A DNA stretch of 64,000 bases, from NCBI RefSeq assembly GCF_025370785.1, contig NZ_JAMXFA010000004.1:86796-150795 (forward strand), in the 5' to 3' direction. Shown one piece after another: positions 37,201 through 45,728 of this stretch. How positions within the stretch are numbered: position 1 is the stretch's first letter; each line of letters begins with the position of its first letter. Position numbers and translations under genes: made by a program. The notes beneath the pieces were generated by a model. That model was not told where the DNA came from, did no database searches, and saw nothing but the letters and a program-made list of their open reading frames with translations. The stretch comes from Laspinema olomoucense D3b (GTDB taxonomy: Bacteria > Cyanobacteriota > Cyanobacteriia > Cyanobacteriales > Laspinemataceae).

Positions 37201-40043
37201 TTTCCATCAAAGAATAGGGTTCCGTTGGTGGGAAGAGAGGTAATTGAAATTTTCTGCAGCGTATTCCCATCACTGTCTGTAAATTGGCTGGTAAAATACT
37301 CGGGTTTAAAGACGAATGAAGTATCTTTTGTGCCGGTTTGAGTGATGGGTGCTAGGGTGGGGGGGGTATTGATGTTGACGACAAAGCGCCCGAGTTCCTG
37401 GGAGGCGATCGCATTGCCGGTGGTATCAGTAACCTGGTTTTGTTGCAAGGTTACTGTATAAGTACCGTTATCGCCGCTATCCCAAGTATCCCCGGGAGGG
37501 GTAATCTTGTAGATGACGTTGATACTGTTGAAATTGCCGCTGCGATTGGGGGTGGTTCTCGCCGTGACGGTGAGACTCTCGTTCTTGGGTCCGGTGACAA
37601 TAATATCCCGAGGCTCTAAGGTACTCCAATCTATGGCCCGGTTATCGGTAAAGGTGACGGTGAAACTGTAGGGTTCTTCCCCTGCCGTGGTCACATTTTG
37701 GGCAATTACGTTTTCAAGGCGGGGTAAAATCTCATCCGTTGGTCCGGGAGACCCGATATCTAACCCGCTATTGTTGCGATCTAAGGTACTCTCGTAAGCT
37801 TTGGCGACAACTGGCGTAGGAGCAGTGGGTGCACCGATCGCACTAATTAACCAATTGTTACCAATATCGTTGACTTTTGTCAAGTCCTCTTGGTTATAAG
37901 TGAGAGGATTTAAATACAGGGAAGCGCCGACAGAAGGCGTCAACCCGGTGGTGTTATACGCCACCTCATCAATGGCCGTTGTAAACCCCTGCCTATAGCT
38001 ACTAAGGCTGGGCCATAACCCAATGCGATCGCTAGTGTTGCCCAAGGCGGACCAATTACTGACAGGAATCAGGGGAATATCGCCGGTATCCCACGCTATC
38101 TTAAACGACTCAGCAGGCAGGTTGGCATTAAACAAAATTCCGGTTTTCCCCGGTGCGATCGTACCCTCCGCAATATTCGCCGGAGGCAGTGTGGGATCGG
38201 CATTGGCCTTGCCAAAGACAAATCCCTTTAAATTTAGGGTTTGATCCGTTGGATTGTAAATCTCCACCCACTCCCAGTCCGGTTCAGCACTGCGGGGATG
38301 GTACATAATTTCCGTAATCACCGGGAGAAGCTGTTGCTCATAAGCGCCGATATCGATCGCCGTACCAACCTTGCGCTGGAATCCGGTGCCGCGTTGGTCT
38401 GTGGCTAACTTAGTGCTAACAGTAGGCTCACCCAAGTTAATCGCTGGCGACCCTACCATGAGAGCATGGGTTAAGGGAGACCCGGGATCTGCGCCATTCA
38501 GTGCTAAAGTTGGATTGATGACAGCGTTAATGTCACTCACACCGAGGGAATTAAAGCTGTAATTTGTACCCCCATTTAACCCAGTAATGCCCGTCATATC
38601 GCCGATCAGGTTATACTGAGCCGGGGTAACCGAACCCGAAACATCCGGGTGGACATCACCCGATGGGCTCTGATCTTCGTTTCCGGCAATCAGGGTATGG
38701 CTGAGATTGAGGCTTATATTTCTCCCCTGTACCCGGATCCCGCCACCGTTGCCGGTATTAGATCTATCACTATCAGCAACATTAAAGGCGATCGTGCTGT
38801 GATTAACGGTTAGATTTCCTGTGTTGTAAATCCCTCCACCATCTTTCCCTGCTTGGTTATGGGAAATCGTACTATTGGAGATCTCCGCAGTGCTACCATT
38901 TTGGATGCCGCCACCATTGGCCTCAGGATTGACGTCAAGGGTACTCCCAGCCGAGTTGTTAGAAATGGTACTATCTCGAACAGTCAGAATCTTCTCATTC
39001 TTAATGCCTCCACCGTCATCCTCAGCTCGGTTGCCAGTGATGGTACTCTGGTTCAGGGTCAAAGTCCCCTTATTGTAAATCCCACCCCCATCTCTTCTAT
39101 TGTTTTCCTCACTATTGGGAATATTGGCTAACCCATTTTTAACGGTGAGATTATTCAGAGTAACATTAGCATTGGCCCCGATATGGAAAATCCGGAAACC
39201 GGGTGCGTTTGGATCGCGAACGATTTCAGCCCCATTTCCATTAATGGTTAGGGTACCTGTCTGAATCGAGGGTAACCCGTTGGCACCGAGGGTAGAATCA
39301 TCACTTTTAGTGAGGGTATAGGTATCGCCTGCTAAATTGATGATACTATCTTCATTATCATTATTAGCATCTGTAATTGCAGTAATCAGTTTGGTAACAT
39401 CTCCCGCCGGGACCATATAGGTTTTTGCGAGTACGGCGTTATAGGCGGCGATCGCCTCGGACTGGAAGGGCACAGGGGCATCAATGTTTCCCGTACTCAC
39501 TTCTAGGGTCCAGTTGCCGTTTAATTCGGCACTGCCGGTTAAATCATTGGAGGCGGCAATATCTGCACCCGTCAAGTCTGCTAGTTTTTGCAGGAAGGTA
39601 ACCCCTGTATCCGAGGTCCCCACATTACATCCATAGAGTAAGATATCGGCCCCTTCACTGAGGGACCCGCGCAGGATCTGCCATTGGGGAAGATAGGCAT
39701 CCAGGGTCTCGGCATCCAGTTGGGTTGTGCCGAGTTGGACCCTGCCGGAACTCCCATGAGAAACCAGATGAATGCTGTCGATGCCGGTCCGACCCGCGAT
39801 CGCCTCAATGATTTGCTCGATCCCGTCGCGATCGCCATCAAGGCGAATCACCTCGGTGTCAGGGGCCAAGGCATCCAGGAGGGTTTGTTGCTCAGAAACC
39901 CCTGAATCGATAAAGACCAGGGTGCGCGACTCCGGGAGAGGATGAGTTGCCGGGATTGGTGGTTCTGGAGTGCTATCCAGGCCATTATACCGTTTGGAAA
40001 TCTTCGGCAAGAAGTCGAATAGTTGTGATTGTGGGTAGTTCAT
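34221..40043 (-). CDS. Giant DUF4347 / beta-helix / Ig-like / RTX surface protein
   Basis: 1940 residues from ATG 40043. In order: DUF4347 (~40-210; IHLVSHGSSGRVQLGT, DILLYGCNVGTSDTGV); a right-handed beta-helix with Pmp-like units (GGGIYNKGTLTLNQSTITGN, ~220-560); a lamin-tail domain (ITEIMYHPRS...WEWVEIYNPTDQT, ~580-650); Ig-like and cadherin-like domains; three near-identical putative Ig domains (NQTTTPGTNFTFPIPENTFN) separated by Gly/Asn/Thr-rich linkers (~1010-1420); then about 440 residues of RTX calcium-binding nonapeptides (GGxGxDxLYG type). RTX tails suggest type I secretion and Ca2+-dependent folding at the cell surface. A GTG at 40091 would add 16 residues. The role is probably adhesion or gliding-related; that part is inference. 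Confidence 0.93.
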   Translation of the reverse strand: MNYPQSQLFDFLPKISKRYNGLDSTPEPPIPATHPLPESRTLVFIDSGVSEQQTLLDALAPDTEVIRLDGDRDGIEQIIEAIAGRTGIDSIHLVSHGSSGRVQLGTTQLDAETLDAYLPQWQILRGSLSEGADILLYGCNVGTSDTGVTFLQKLADLTGADIAASNDLTGSAELNGNWTLEVSTGNIDAPVPFQSEAIAAYNAVLAKTYMVPAGDVTKLITAITDANNDNEDSIINLAGDTYTLTKSDDSTLGANGLPSIQTGTLTINGNGAEIVRDPNAPGFRIFHIGANANVTLNNLTVKNGLANIPNSEENNRRDGGGIYNKGTLTLNQSTITGNRAEDDGGGIKNEKILTVRDSTISNNSAGSTLDVNPEANGGGIQNGSTAEISNSTISHNQAGKDGGGIYNTGNLTVNHSTIAFNVADSDRSNTGNGGGIRVQGRNISLNLSHTLIAGNEDQSPSGDVHPDVSGSVTPAQYNLIGDMTGITGLNGGTNYSFNSLGVSDINAVINPTLALNGADPGSPLTHALMVGSPAINLGEPTVSTKLATDQRGTGFQRKVGTAIDIGAYEQQLLPVITEIMYHPRSAEPDWEWVEIYNPTDQTLNLKGFVFGKANADPTLPPANIAEGTIAPGKTGILFNANLPAESFKIAWDTGDIPLIPVSNWSALGNTSDRIGLWPSLSSYRQGFTTAIDEVAYNTTGLTPSVGASLYLNPLTYNQEDLTKVNDIGNNWLISAIGAPTAPTPVVAKAYESTLDRNNSGLDIGSPGPTDEILPRLENVIAQNVTTAGEEPYSFTVTFTDNRAIDWSTLEPRDIIVTGPKNESLTVTARTTPNRSGNFNSINVIYKITPPGDTWDSGDNGTYTVTLQQNQVTDTTGNAIASQELGRFVVNINTPPTLAPITQTGTKDTSFVFKPEYFTSQFTDSDGNTLQKISITSLPTNGTLFFDGNLIANPLEIPLGDIGKLSFVPNNNFNGPVSFTWNGFDGTDYAKTPSTVNLTINAPPTLANPLENQTTTPGTNFTFPIPENTFNDADIAVYNDRLTYTATLSNGDPLPKWLTFNEDGTFTGTPGGTDLGTLLIKVTATDKFGASISDTFDLIIQQPNGGNGGGNTGGGNSGGGSNPDTGTGGSNTGGSNTGGGSNTDTGTGGSNTGGGNTDTGTGGSNTGGGNTGGGSNPDTGTGGGSNNLPPTLANPLENQTTTPGTNFTFPIPENTFNDADIAVYNDRLTYTATLSNGDPLPKWLTFNEDGTFTGTPGGTDLGTLPIKVTATDKFGASISDTFDLIIQPPNGGGNTGNGSNNVPPTLANPLENQTTTPGTNFTFPIPENTFDDADIAVYNDRLTYTATLSNGDPLPKWLTFNEDGTFTGTPGGTDLGTLPIKVTATDKFGASISDTFDLIIQPPNGGGNTGDGGTGDGGTGGGTNPDTGTDRGSNPGTEGGNDNGPLTPDSPVNGDRPSSENPTATPLKGVSHTSSTNTCNPVPLDPSQNSGCKCPVPPPPEIIFYGPQDRPPLETFLLGTQENDEILGDDRHEGILGFAADDFLWGKGGTDVLYGDTGADYMLGGVGSDFPVGSAIERDRIEGGKENDFINGNEGNDTLYGGRANDIIHGGKDDDLIFANLDNDILSGDLGNDTILGGNGRETPIGTAGDRDLIFGNRGNDLLNGNEGEDIIYSGKNDDIAYGGKDNDLVYGDLGNDILQGDQGDDSLFGGPSDPNVPDLGGRDLIYGGESNDFINGNQGDDTLHGGNSNDIIHGGKDNDILCGSAGDDLLFGDLGDDTLYGEDGSDTIRGGIGNDAPLGSVGDRDFLCAGLGDDWLEGNAGKDTLIGGSGNDTLYGGKDDDLLYGSAGDDFLSGDLGNDTLTGGAGRDRFVLRAGFGTDTITDFTPGEDEFVLGEGLTFNLLNFVSSNCGTAIALGDEILAIVKGIEPEAMVAETFSLLT
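35841..37043. repeat. Three near-identical ~305-bp repeats and low-complexity linkers in the RTX gene
   Basis: Copies lie at about 35841-36145, 36180-36484 and 36739-37043. Each encodes the same ~100-residue putative Ig domain and they differ at only a few positions (for example Asp/Asn in ENTFDD/ENTFND and Leu/Pro in GTLLIKV/GTLPIKV). Between them, chiefly at 36490-36735, is a run of ACCTGT/CCACC units encoding GGSNTGGG and NTDTGTGG linkers. High identity points to recent duplication or gene conversion. Confidence 0.95.
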
Positions 40044-40512
40044 TGCAAATACATCCCCGGGAGATATAGTGTTGACAATCGAATAGAACACCCAACCCCC
40101 GTATTATCACTAGGGCCTGGGTTTAGCCTAAATCAAGGCTTGACGATTTTTTGGGAAGAAAGAAAAAACTAGATCACCCTGGTTATGATCTAGTATAGTC
40201 CGTAGATACACGGAGATGGGTTGCACCCCTCAACTCAATACTTGCTCGGTCCTCTCTGAGCAAGCTTCAGGGGTGCAAAGGGTTTTTAATGGCACTGATC
40301 TGGGGCTAGGTAAAGGGGTTTACGGGGTCCTGCACAGATTAGGACGGATCCAACCTAAAATAAAACCAATACCCTGGGGGAAACCTCGGAAGCGCGACCC
40401 TAGGGGGGAAGGATTGGGGGTTAAACGGGGGTTTATCCGTACCACAATCCGAGCGATCGCCCGATTAGCGGCAATCCCATCTATGACAATCAGGAGACTC
40501 TCTCACTCAACG
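40044..40512. other. Intergenic region between the RTX gene and the dipeptidase gene
   Basis: About 470 bases between divergent genes. It holds the hairpin at 40169-40193. The dipeptidase frame remains open upstream to 40216, but that part (basic, no domain) does not look like protein, so I treat it as untranslated or doubtful. No RNA gene was seen. Confidence 0.5.
40169..40193 (-). terminator. Hairpin with T-run upstream of the RTX gene, possible attenuator
   Basis: CTAGATCA (40169-40176) pairs with TGATCTAG (40186-40193). On the minus strand the stem is followed immediately by TTTTTTC, the shape of an intrinsic terminator. It lies 126 bases upstream of the RTX start codon and in its sense orientation, so it either blocks read-through towards the RTX gene or acts as a leader attenuator. 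Confidence 0.6.
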
Positions 40513-41202
40513 ATGAAACCCTATCAACATATCCCCATTCTCGACTGTGGCGAACCCTTGGTGGCGATTCCTGGGAGTCAGTTTGCCCTGGTGTTGCCTC
40601 ATCCTTACGAACTTTTGGGCGCACCCTACGCAGGGCGATCGCCATTTTATCTGCGTCAAGGGGTACTGACGGGTTTAATCCAAGCACAAACCTACCTCCA
40701 GCAGCAATATACCCAATGGCAGATTTTAATTTTTGATGCCTATAGACCTATTGCTGTGCAGCAGTTTATGGTAAACTATGCCTTCATGGAGCAGGTGCGA
40801 TCGCAAGGATTAGATCCCGGGAATTTAAGTCCCTTTGAGCGCCAAGAAATTTTAGGGCAAGTGTATCAATTTTGGGCCGTCCCCAGTCTGGACCCCGCCA
40901 CCCCTCCACCTCATGCCACAGGTGCTGCTGTGGATGTCACCTTGGTTGATGAGGCAGGAATTGCGGTGGAAATGGGTTCCCCCATTGATGAAATTTCACC
41001 GCGATCGCATCCTGACTATTTTGCTCAAAGCAGCGATCGGGATCACCAGGAGTATCACAAACATCGCCAAATTTTGGCCCAAGCGATGCAACAAGCTGGA
41101 TTTGCTCAACATCCTAATGAATGGTGGCATTTCTGTAAAGGGGATCAGATGTGGGCCTGGTTAACTCACCAGGGGACTGCCTTTTATGGCAGAGTTGAGT
41201 AA
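40513..41202 (+). CDS. D-alanyl-D-alanine dipeptidase, VanX/DdpX-like (M15D)
   Basis: 229 residues from ATG 40513 (MKPYQHIPILDCGEPLV). The M15 zinc site is complete: the DAYRP motif in ILIFDAYRPIAVQQFM (Arg that stabilises the intermediate), the zinc ligands in PPHATGAAVDVTLVDEAG (His and Asp of SxHxxGxAxD, here PHATGAAVD) and EWWHF with the catalytic Glu and third ligand His. Known relatives hydrolyse D-Ala-D-Ala in the cytoplasm or periplasm. No vanHA-type genes are nearby, so it is more likely involved in cell-wall turnover than in glycopeptide resistance. The frame continues upstream to 40216, with ATG at 40483 a second option. Confidence 0.88.
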   Translation: MKPYQHIPILDCGEPLVAIPGSQFALVLPHPYELLGAPYAGRSPFYLRQGVLTGLIQAQTYLQQQYTQWQILIFDAYRPIAVQQFMVNYAFMEQVRSQGLDPGNLSPFERQEILGQVYQFWAVPSLDPATPPPHATGAAVDVTLVDEAGIAVEMGSPIDEISPRSHPDYFAQSSDRDHQEYHKHRQILAQAMQQAGFAQHPNEWWHFCKGDQMWAWLTHQGTAFYGRVE

Positions 41203-41223
41203 AGTCTGTATAATGACCGGGTG

Positions 41224-41273
41224 TCATACCCAATCCGGGATTGACCAATGGCTCAACCCCGGATGGGGTATGA
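41224..41273. repeat. Palindromic dispersed repeat overlapping the GT39 stop
   Basis: TCATACCCAATCCGGGATTGA-type left arm (41224-41244) pairs with the right arm at 41253-41273, 19 of 21 positions matching, with an 8-base loop. A shorter cousin (GATACCCAATCC) is at 49095. The right arm forms the stop codon of the glycosyltransferase gene, so the element may be its terminator and also that of the convergent dipeptidase gene. Confidence 0.75.
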
Positions 41274-42899
41274 GTTGAGTCTGGATTCATCCCCTGGGGT
41301 TCTGACGGGTTCTACGGTCCAAATATGTCCAAAGGGATGGATGGGGGTAAGGGTATAACGAGGGTCGGATTCAAGGTTTTGATACAATTCCAAGCTGGGA
41401 CGGAATAAGAAGAGAGAGGATGAGGGTTCTGTCATTTCCAGGCGATCGCTGTCGGTGAGAAGAAGAAATCGCACCTCGGGATTGAGTTTATAACTCAAGG
41501 CCATCAGACGACTGAGGCGATCGTTACTCCCGATTACTAGGGGGTTTTCGGCTTGATTGACGAGTTGGGCAACTTCCACATCATAATAACAACTATATTT
41601 ATTCCACCAGGTTTCCGCTGAGGCACTCACGGCACAAGAAACAATGCCGACCCCCAGCAATGCCACATAGGCAACTTGCCAGAATCGACGCTGGAGATTT
41701 CTTCCCCTATCGAGACGGAGGCGATCGGCGAACAGATAAGCAACCGCCAATTGTAGGGCCAAATAGGAGGGGAAAAGATAGCGAGCAATCCCCGACCGCT
41801 GCCCCCCGGAAATCACGTCATAGAGCATCAAAAACAAGCCATTAGCGGCAATGGATGTGAGCAGAAACCATCCGACGGATTTTGGGGTTTTGCGAAGGGT
41901 CACCCACAAGGCATATCCCACAAACAAAATCATGGGGATGACTGCATATCCCCAGAAATTTTCCCAAGCCAATGGGGGAAAATCTTGGCCGGATTCTACA
42001 TCAAAAAACCGCTGGGGATAGATACTATGAAGGTCGAAAAATACCGATGTCAAATTCACGACCCACCGCTGCACTAATGCCTGTAGAGGCGTGTCTTTCT
42101 CCAACCATCCTCCCAGGCGGCTGTTATGCTTGAAATAAACAACAATCCAAGGAAGTAAGGCTGCAAAACCGAGTCCGGAGGCAATGAGATAGGATTTAAA
42201 AGATTTAGTCCATTTCCATTGTTCTTGAAATCCTACATATAATCCATGTCCGAAAAAGACTAATGCTGAAATCAGATGAGAATAGAAACCTAAGACAACG
42301 GTTCCGGCATAAATCGCCCAACTGCCTCGGGTATTCAGTCGCAGCGATCGCAACAAGGCTAAACTAGAAACTAAGGTAATCAATGTCCATAAACTATATT
42401 GCCTTGCTTCTTGAGCATAGAGCAAATGTAATGGAGAAACTGCCACCAATGACATGGCAATCCAGGCAACAAGCGGCGCAGAAAATAGTTCTAAGCTGAG
42501 GTAATAAATGGCGGGAAATGCTAAGAGACCAAACAGAACAGCCACGCTACGAGTCACGGTGATGGAACTGCCAAATATCTGCATCCACAGTCGTGTGAAC
42601 AGGTAATAGATGGGGCCATGTTCGGCATTTTCAGCTAAAGCCTTGATGGTATCCCCCCACCCTCGTTCTGGGGAGAGACTTTGAAACTGATGCAACTGGG
42701 CGATCGTCAGCGTTTCTCCGGTGGGAAGTTGCTCATAAAAGTTAGATTTTTGGTATCCCGCTACGCGCAAAGAAGTGTTAACTTCATCCACCCAGTAGAT
42801 TTTATGATCTAAATGATAAAATCTAAAAAATGTACCAATTATTAGAACTAATACCACAAATAAGCGTAAACGATTCCAATAAAGTTGGGAAGTTTTCAT
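41253..42899 (-). CDS. GT39-family (ArnT/PMT-like) membrane glycosyltransferase
   Basis: 548 residues with about eleven transmembrane segments. The first luminal loop carries the acidic motif DHKIYWVDEVNTSLR expected of GT-C enzymes (IYWVDE corresponds to the DE pair), followed by YLFTRLWMQIFGSSITVTRS, AIYYLSLELF and SPLHLLYAQEARQYSLWTL, all typical of GT39. Family members use polyprenyl-phosphate sugars to modify lipids or proteins outside the membrane. ATG at 42899 is two bases after the stop of the preceding gene with AGGAT upstream, so the two are translationally coupled. The sugar and acceptor are unknown. Confidence 0.85.
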   Translation of the reverse strand: MKTSQLYWNRLRLFVVLVLIIGTFFRFYHLDHKIYWVDEVNTSLRVAGYQKSNFYEQLPTGETLTIAQLHQFQSLSPERGWGDTIKALAENAEHGPIYYLFTRLWMQIFGSSITVTRSVAVLFGLLAFPAIYYLSLELFSAPLVAWIAMSLVAVSPLHLLYAQEARQYSLWTLITLVSSLALLRSLRLNTRGSWAIYAGTVVLGFYSHLISALVFFGHGLYVGFQEQWKWTKSFKSYLIASGLGFAALLPWIVVYFKHNSRLGGWLEKDTPLQALVQRWVVNLTSVFFDLHSIYPQRFFDVESGQDFPPLAWENFWGYAVIPMILFVGYALWVTLRKTPKSVGWFLLTSIAANGLFLMLYDVISGGQRSGIARYLFPSYLALQLAVAYLFADRLRLDRGRNLQRRFWQVAYVALLGVGIVSCAVSASAETWWNKYSCYYDVEVAQLVNQAENPLVIGSNDRLSRLMALSYKLNPEVRFLLLTDSDRLEMTEPSSSLFLFRPSLELYQNLESDPRYTLTPIHPFGHIWTVEPVRTPGDESRLNSYPIRG

Positions 42900-42901
42900 C
42901 C

Positions 42902-44590
42902 TTAATCCTGAACAGTTAAAATACAATCTGCTGATAATACAGCAAAGTCAGCAGTTTCAAACCCTGAACACTGGGTCATCAAAGGAGTGATTGCGGGTTG
43001 AATGCCCGCTTTGAGATTGGCGATCGCCTCCTGGGTGACGGCATAGGCGTTTAACCATCGATTGTAAGATAAATACCCCGGAGTAAATGCCCCTTTTTCA
43101 ATTAACCACCAGTCCACCCCTTCTGCTTGTAAAAATTCCACTAAATCCGTGAAATTCGGACTATATTGCGCTTGAATCATCCGCTGGAGGCGAGTGCGAA
43201 ACTGTTCGTAGTAACCCCAATGATAGGGAATGGCATATTCGCGCGCGGCTAAAACCGAACGCTGAGCAAAGGTGGGTATATTATTGGCTTCTTCTGATAA
43301 GGAAGCAATCAAAATATCTGAGGGTTGTTGTTGCAAGAAGGCATAAAGCTCAGGTTCTTTTCCCCGTTCATAAGAAGTCCAGGGAAAATTGTTGAGCGCA
43401 AGCTGGGGATAAAATAGAAAGACTATAGCTAACAACCCAGAAATGATTCCTGCGGTCATTTTTTTAGGAACGGATTGTCCCCATCTCCATAGGGAGTCAA
43501 GTAGGATGGTTAAGGCGATCGCCGCTGTCCATGCCATCACCATTCGTAAGCTATGCTGGGTATAGCGACTGGGCAAATGGAGTTTAAACAGCAAAACATG
43601 GGCGGCAAAAAACATTACGAAAGCGGCGATCGTAATATCTCCTAAAACTCTGATGTTTGGTAAAACCAAGGGAACGAGAGGGAAACGTTTGGGAAACTTT
43701 AGCAAAAGTGGCAACAAAAAACCTAAAGCCATGAACACGGGAGTTAAAATGGCCGAGAGGGCAATCCCACTGCGCCCCTGAAACCAAAAAGACCAAGGAT
43801 CATCAATAAAAAATTGGCTTCTCCCCCCCGGTAAAAATTCCGGTAGCCCTCGCGCTTGCAGTGCCGAAATAGTCGGCCCAAATTCTGAGCTAGTCAGGGC
43901 ATAAACTAATAAAATACCACTGGCAATAGTTAAATTTATTCCTACAAACTTAAAAACTTTTTGGCCAAAATTGACTCTAATTTTACCCGATTTATAAATA
44001 AAAATTTGTAACACTAAAATTCCTAAAATAATTAACACATATTGGGGATAAAATAGTCCAAGCAGAGCAATACATATCCCCGTAACTAGACTATTTTTAT
44101 GCAAAAAATAATATAAAAAGGGTAAAAATAAGGGATAGACGAAGGCTTTCGGCGTAGCAGAAATCAGCCCATCTTGCATCCATAAACTTTGATTGAGCAA
44201 TACAGAAGCCGTGAACCCGGCGATCGGGACGGGAAATAACTCCATCGTCACTCCAAAACAGAAAGCAGTGGTGATTAAACCCAGGATAGGAGGCAATAGT
44301 TTACTTAGCAACAAGGGGGCAATTCCTACCCCTGCCATCACCCGATAAAAGAGTGCATAACCGGCAGGTGCAACGGATTGAAAATAATCCGCAATTAAAT
44401 CATTAGGGAATAACTCCGGATCCAGAAAGCGTTGCATCCAGAAAACGTGCTGCCGCGCATCATCTTGCACCACCAAATCAGCACTAAACGCTTGCTGGAG
44501 TCCCCCTAACCCATAAACTGCCGCAACGGTTAAGCTCAAACTGAACCAAAAAATTACCGCTGATTTAGGGGTATGGGGTGCTGGTGCCAT
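42902..44590 (-). CDS. Multi-pass membrane protein, GT-C-like
   Basis: 562 residues from ATG 44590 with roughly ten hydrophobic segments and a ~150-residue C-terminal extracytoplasmic part. The first loop has VVQDDARQHVFWMQRFLDP, an Asp-rich site like the catalytic motif of GT-C glycosyltransferases, but I cannot place it in a named family. Examples of membrane segments are FIYRVMAGVGIAPLLLSKLL-like stretches and IALTILLDSLWRWG. It is coupled to the GT39 gene (gap of two bases). The pair probably works in one pathway of envelope polysaccharide or glycolipid modification, which is an inference from the context. Confidence 0.75.
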   Translation of the reverse strand: MAPAPHTPKSAVIFWFSLSLTVAAVYGLGGLQQAFSADLVVQDDARQHVFWMQRFLDPELFPNDLIADYFQSVAPAGYALFYRVMAGVGIAPLLLSKLLPPILGLITTAFCFGVTMELFPVPIAGFTASVLLNQSLWMQDGLISATPKAFVYPLFLPFLYYFLHKNSLVTGICIALLGLFYPQYVLIILGILVLQIFIYKSGKIRVNFGQKVFKFVGINLTIASGILLVYALTSSEFGPTISALQARGLPEFLPGGRSQFFIDDPWSFWFQGRSGIALSAILTPVFMALGFLLPLLLKFPKRFPLVPLVLPNIRVLGDITIAAFVMFFAAHVLLFKLHLPSRYTQHSLRMVMAWTAAIALTILLDSLWRWGQSVPKKMTAGIISGLLAIVFLFYPQLALNNFPWTSYERGKEPELYAFLQQQPSDILIASLSEEANNIPTFAQRSVLAAREYAIPYHWGYYEQFRTRLQRMIQAQYSPNFTDLVEFLQAEGVDWWLIEKGAFTPGYLSYNRWLNAYAVTQEAIANLKAGIQPAITPLMTQCSGFETADFAVLSADCILTVQD

Positions 44591-44872
44591 GCAAAAGCGA
44601 TGCAGGCGGTTAGGAAAGGTAATGGAAACAGAAGTTCGGGAGGACAAGGGTTTAAATCTGGGAGGACGATTAATCTAAAATTCTACCCGATCGCTGGAAA
44701 TAGTGGAAGCGTCAGCCATCTCTAACGCCCTAAGAATGATAAAATGAAGGGAATCTGCCGACAAGATTAGTCATTTAAACTTCACGGGGTTACCCTAACT
44801 ATGAATACTACCCTTTAAAATCAAGGGGTTGCCCCTAAAACCCTGTCAACTTTCATCGGATAATGATTCATC

Positions 44873-45628
44873 ATGACTATTAGCACGGAATCGTTTACCC
44901 CCCTGCCCGATCACACCCAACTTCCCTGTGAGGATGGCACCTTTGTGAAGAACTTTCAAGAACACCCGCAAAGCATTCTTTTGACTGATTCTATTCGTCC
45001 GATTCTGGATGCAAAACATCCCAATCGAGATTACTGCATTGGTCAAGATAGCGGGATTTATTGGCGAATCACTGACCCACCCCAGAAAGGTGCGGAAGCG
45101 CCGGATTGGTTCTATGTTCCCAATGTTCCCCCCAGCTTGGACGGACAACCCCGCCGGTCCTATGTGTTATGGCAAGAAATTATTCCCCCCCAGATTGTCA
45201 TTGAATTTGTTTCGGGAAATGGTTCAGAGGAACGAGATCAAACCCCTTGGGAAGGCAAATTCTGGGTCTATGAAACGGTGATTCGACCGGCCTATTATGC
45301 AATTTATGAAGTCCAAAAAGCCAGTGTGGAAGTTTATAAGATAAACGGCGGTCATTATGAGTTAATTCCAGCTAATGAACGGGGTCATTTCCCCATTCCA
45401 GAACTGGGGGTGGAACTGGGAATTTGGTCGGGATTGTATGGCAATCTGGACCTTCCTTGGTTACGCTGGTGGGACAGCCAAGGAAATTTGCTGTTATATG
45501 GTCACGAACAGGCCGAAGAGGAACGCCAACGAGCTGAACAGGAACATCAACGGGCTCAACAGGAACATCAACGGGCGGAACGCCTTGCTGCACGATTGCG
45601 GGAGTTGGGGATCGACCCGGAAGAATGA
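44873..45628 (+). CDS. Uma2-family (DUF820) protein with coiled-coil tail
   Basis: 251 residues. The Uma2 restriction-endonuclease-like fold is seen as PDWFYVPNVPPSLDG (PD motif), IPPQIVIEFVSGNGSEERD (Glu) and YYAIYEVQKASVEVYKI. Uma2 proteins are strongly expanded in cyanobacteria and have a predicted PD-(D/E)xK nuclease core; most are uncharacterised. The C-terminal ~50 residues are a charged coiled coil made of repeated EHQRAEQ/EHQRAQQ units, ending LAARLRELGIDPEE. ATG at 44873. The tubulin-like gene starts 101 bases downstream on the same strand and may share the transcript. Confidence 0.85.
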   Translation: MTISTESFTPLPDHTQLPCEDGTFVKNFQEHPQSILLTDSIRPILDAKHPNRDYCIGQDSGIYWRITDPPQKGAEAPDWFYVPNVPPSLDGQPRRSYVLWQEIIPPQIVIEFVSGNGSEERDQTPWEGKFWVYETVIRPAYYAIYEVQKASVEVYKINGGHYELIPANERGHFPIPELGVELGIWSGLYGNLDLPWLRWWDSQGNLLLYGHEQAEEERQRAEQEHQRAQQEHQRAERLAARLRELGIDPEE

Positions 45629-45728
45629 GCCGATTAAAGGGTTCCTAGACTGTAAAAAACTCAGGGGTTAGGGTGTGAGTTTTTACATCCTAAATTCCCT
45701 AACTTAATCATTAATAAATAGGAAAAAT

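Noticed and set aside
40216-40512. N-terminal extension of the VanX-like protein (start at 40216)
   Set aside because: The sequence is basic and low in hydrophobic residues, has no domain, and known M15D proteins are about 200-230 residues long; ATG at 40513 fits better.
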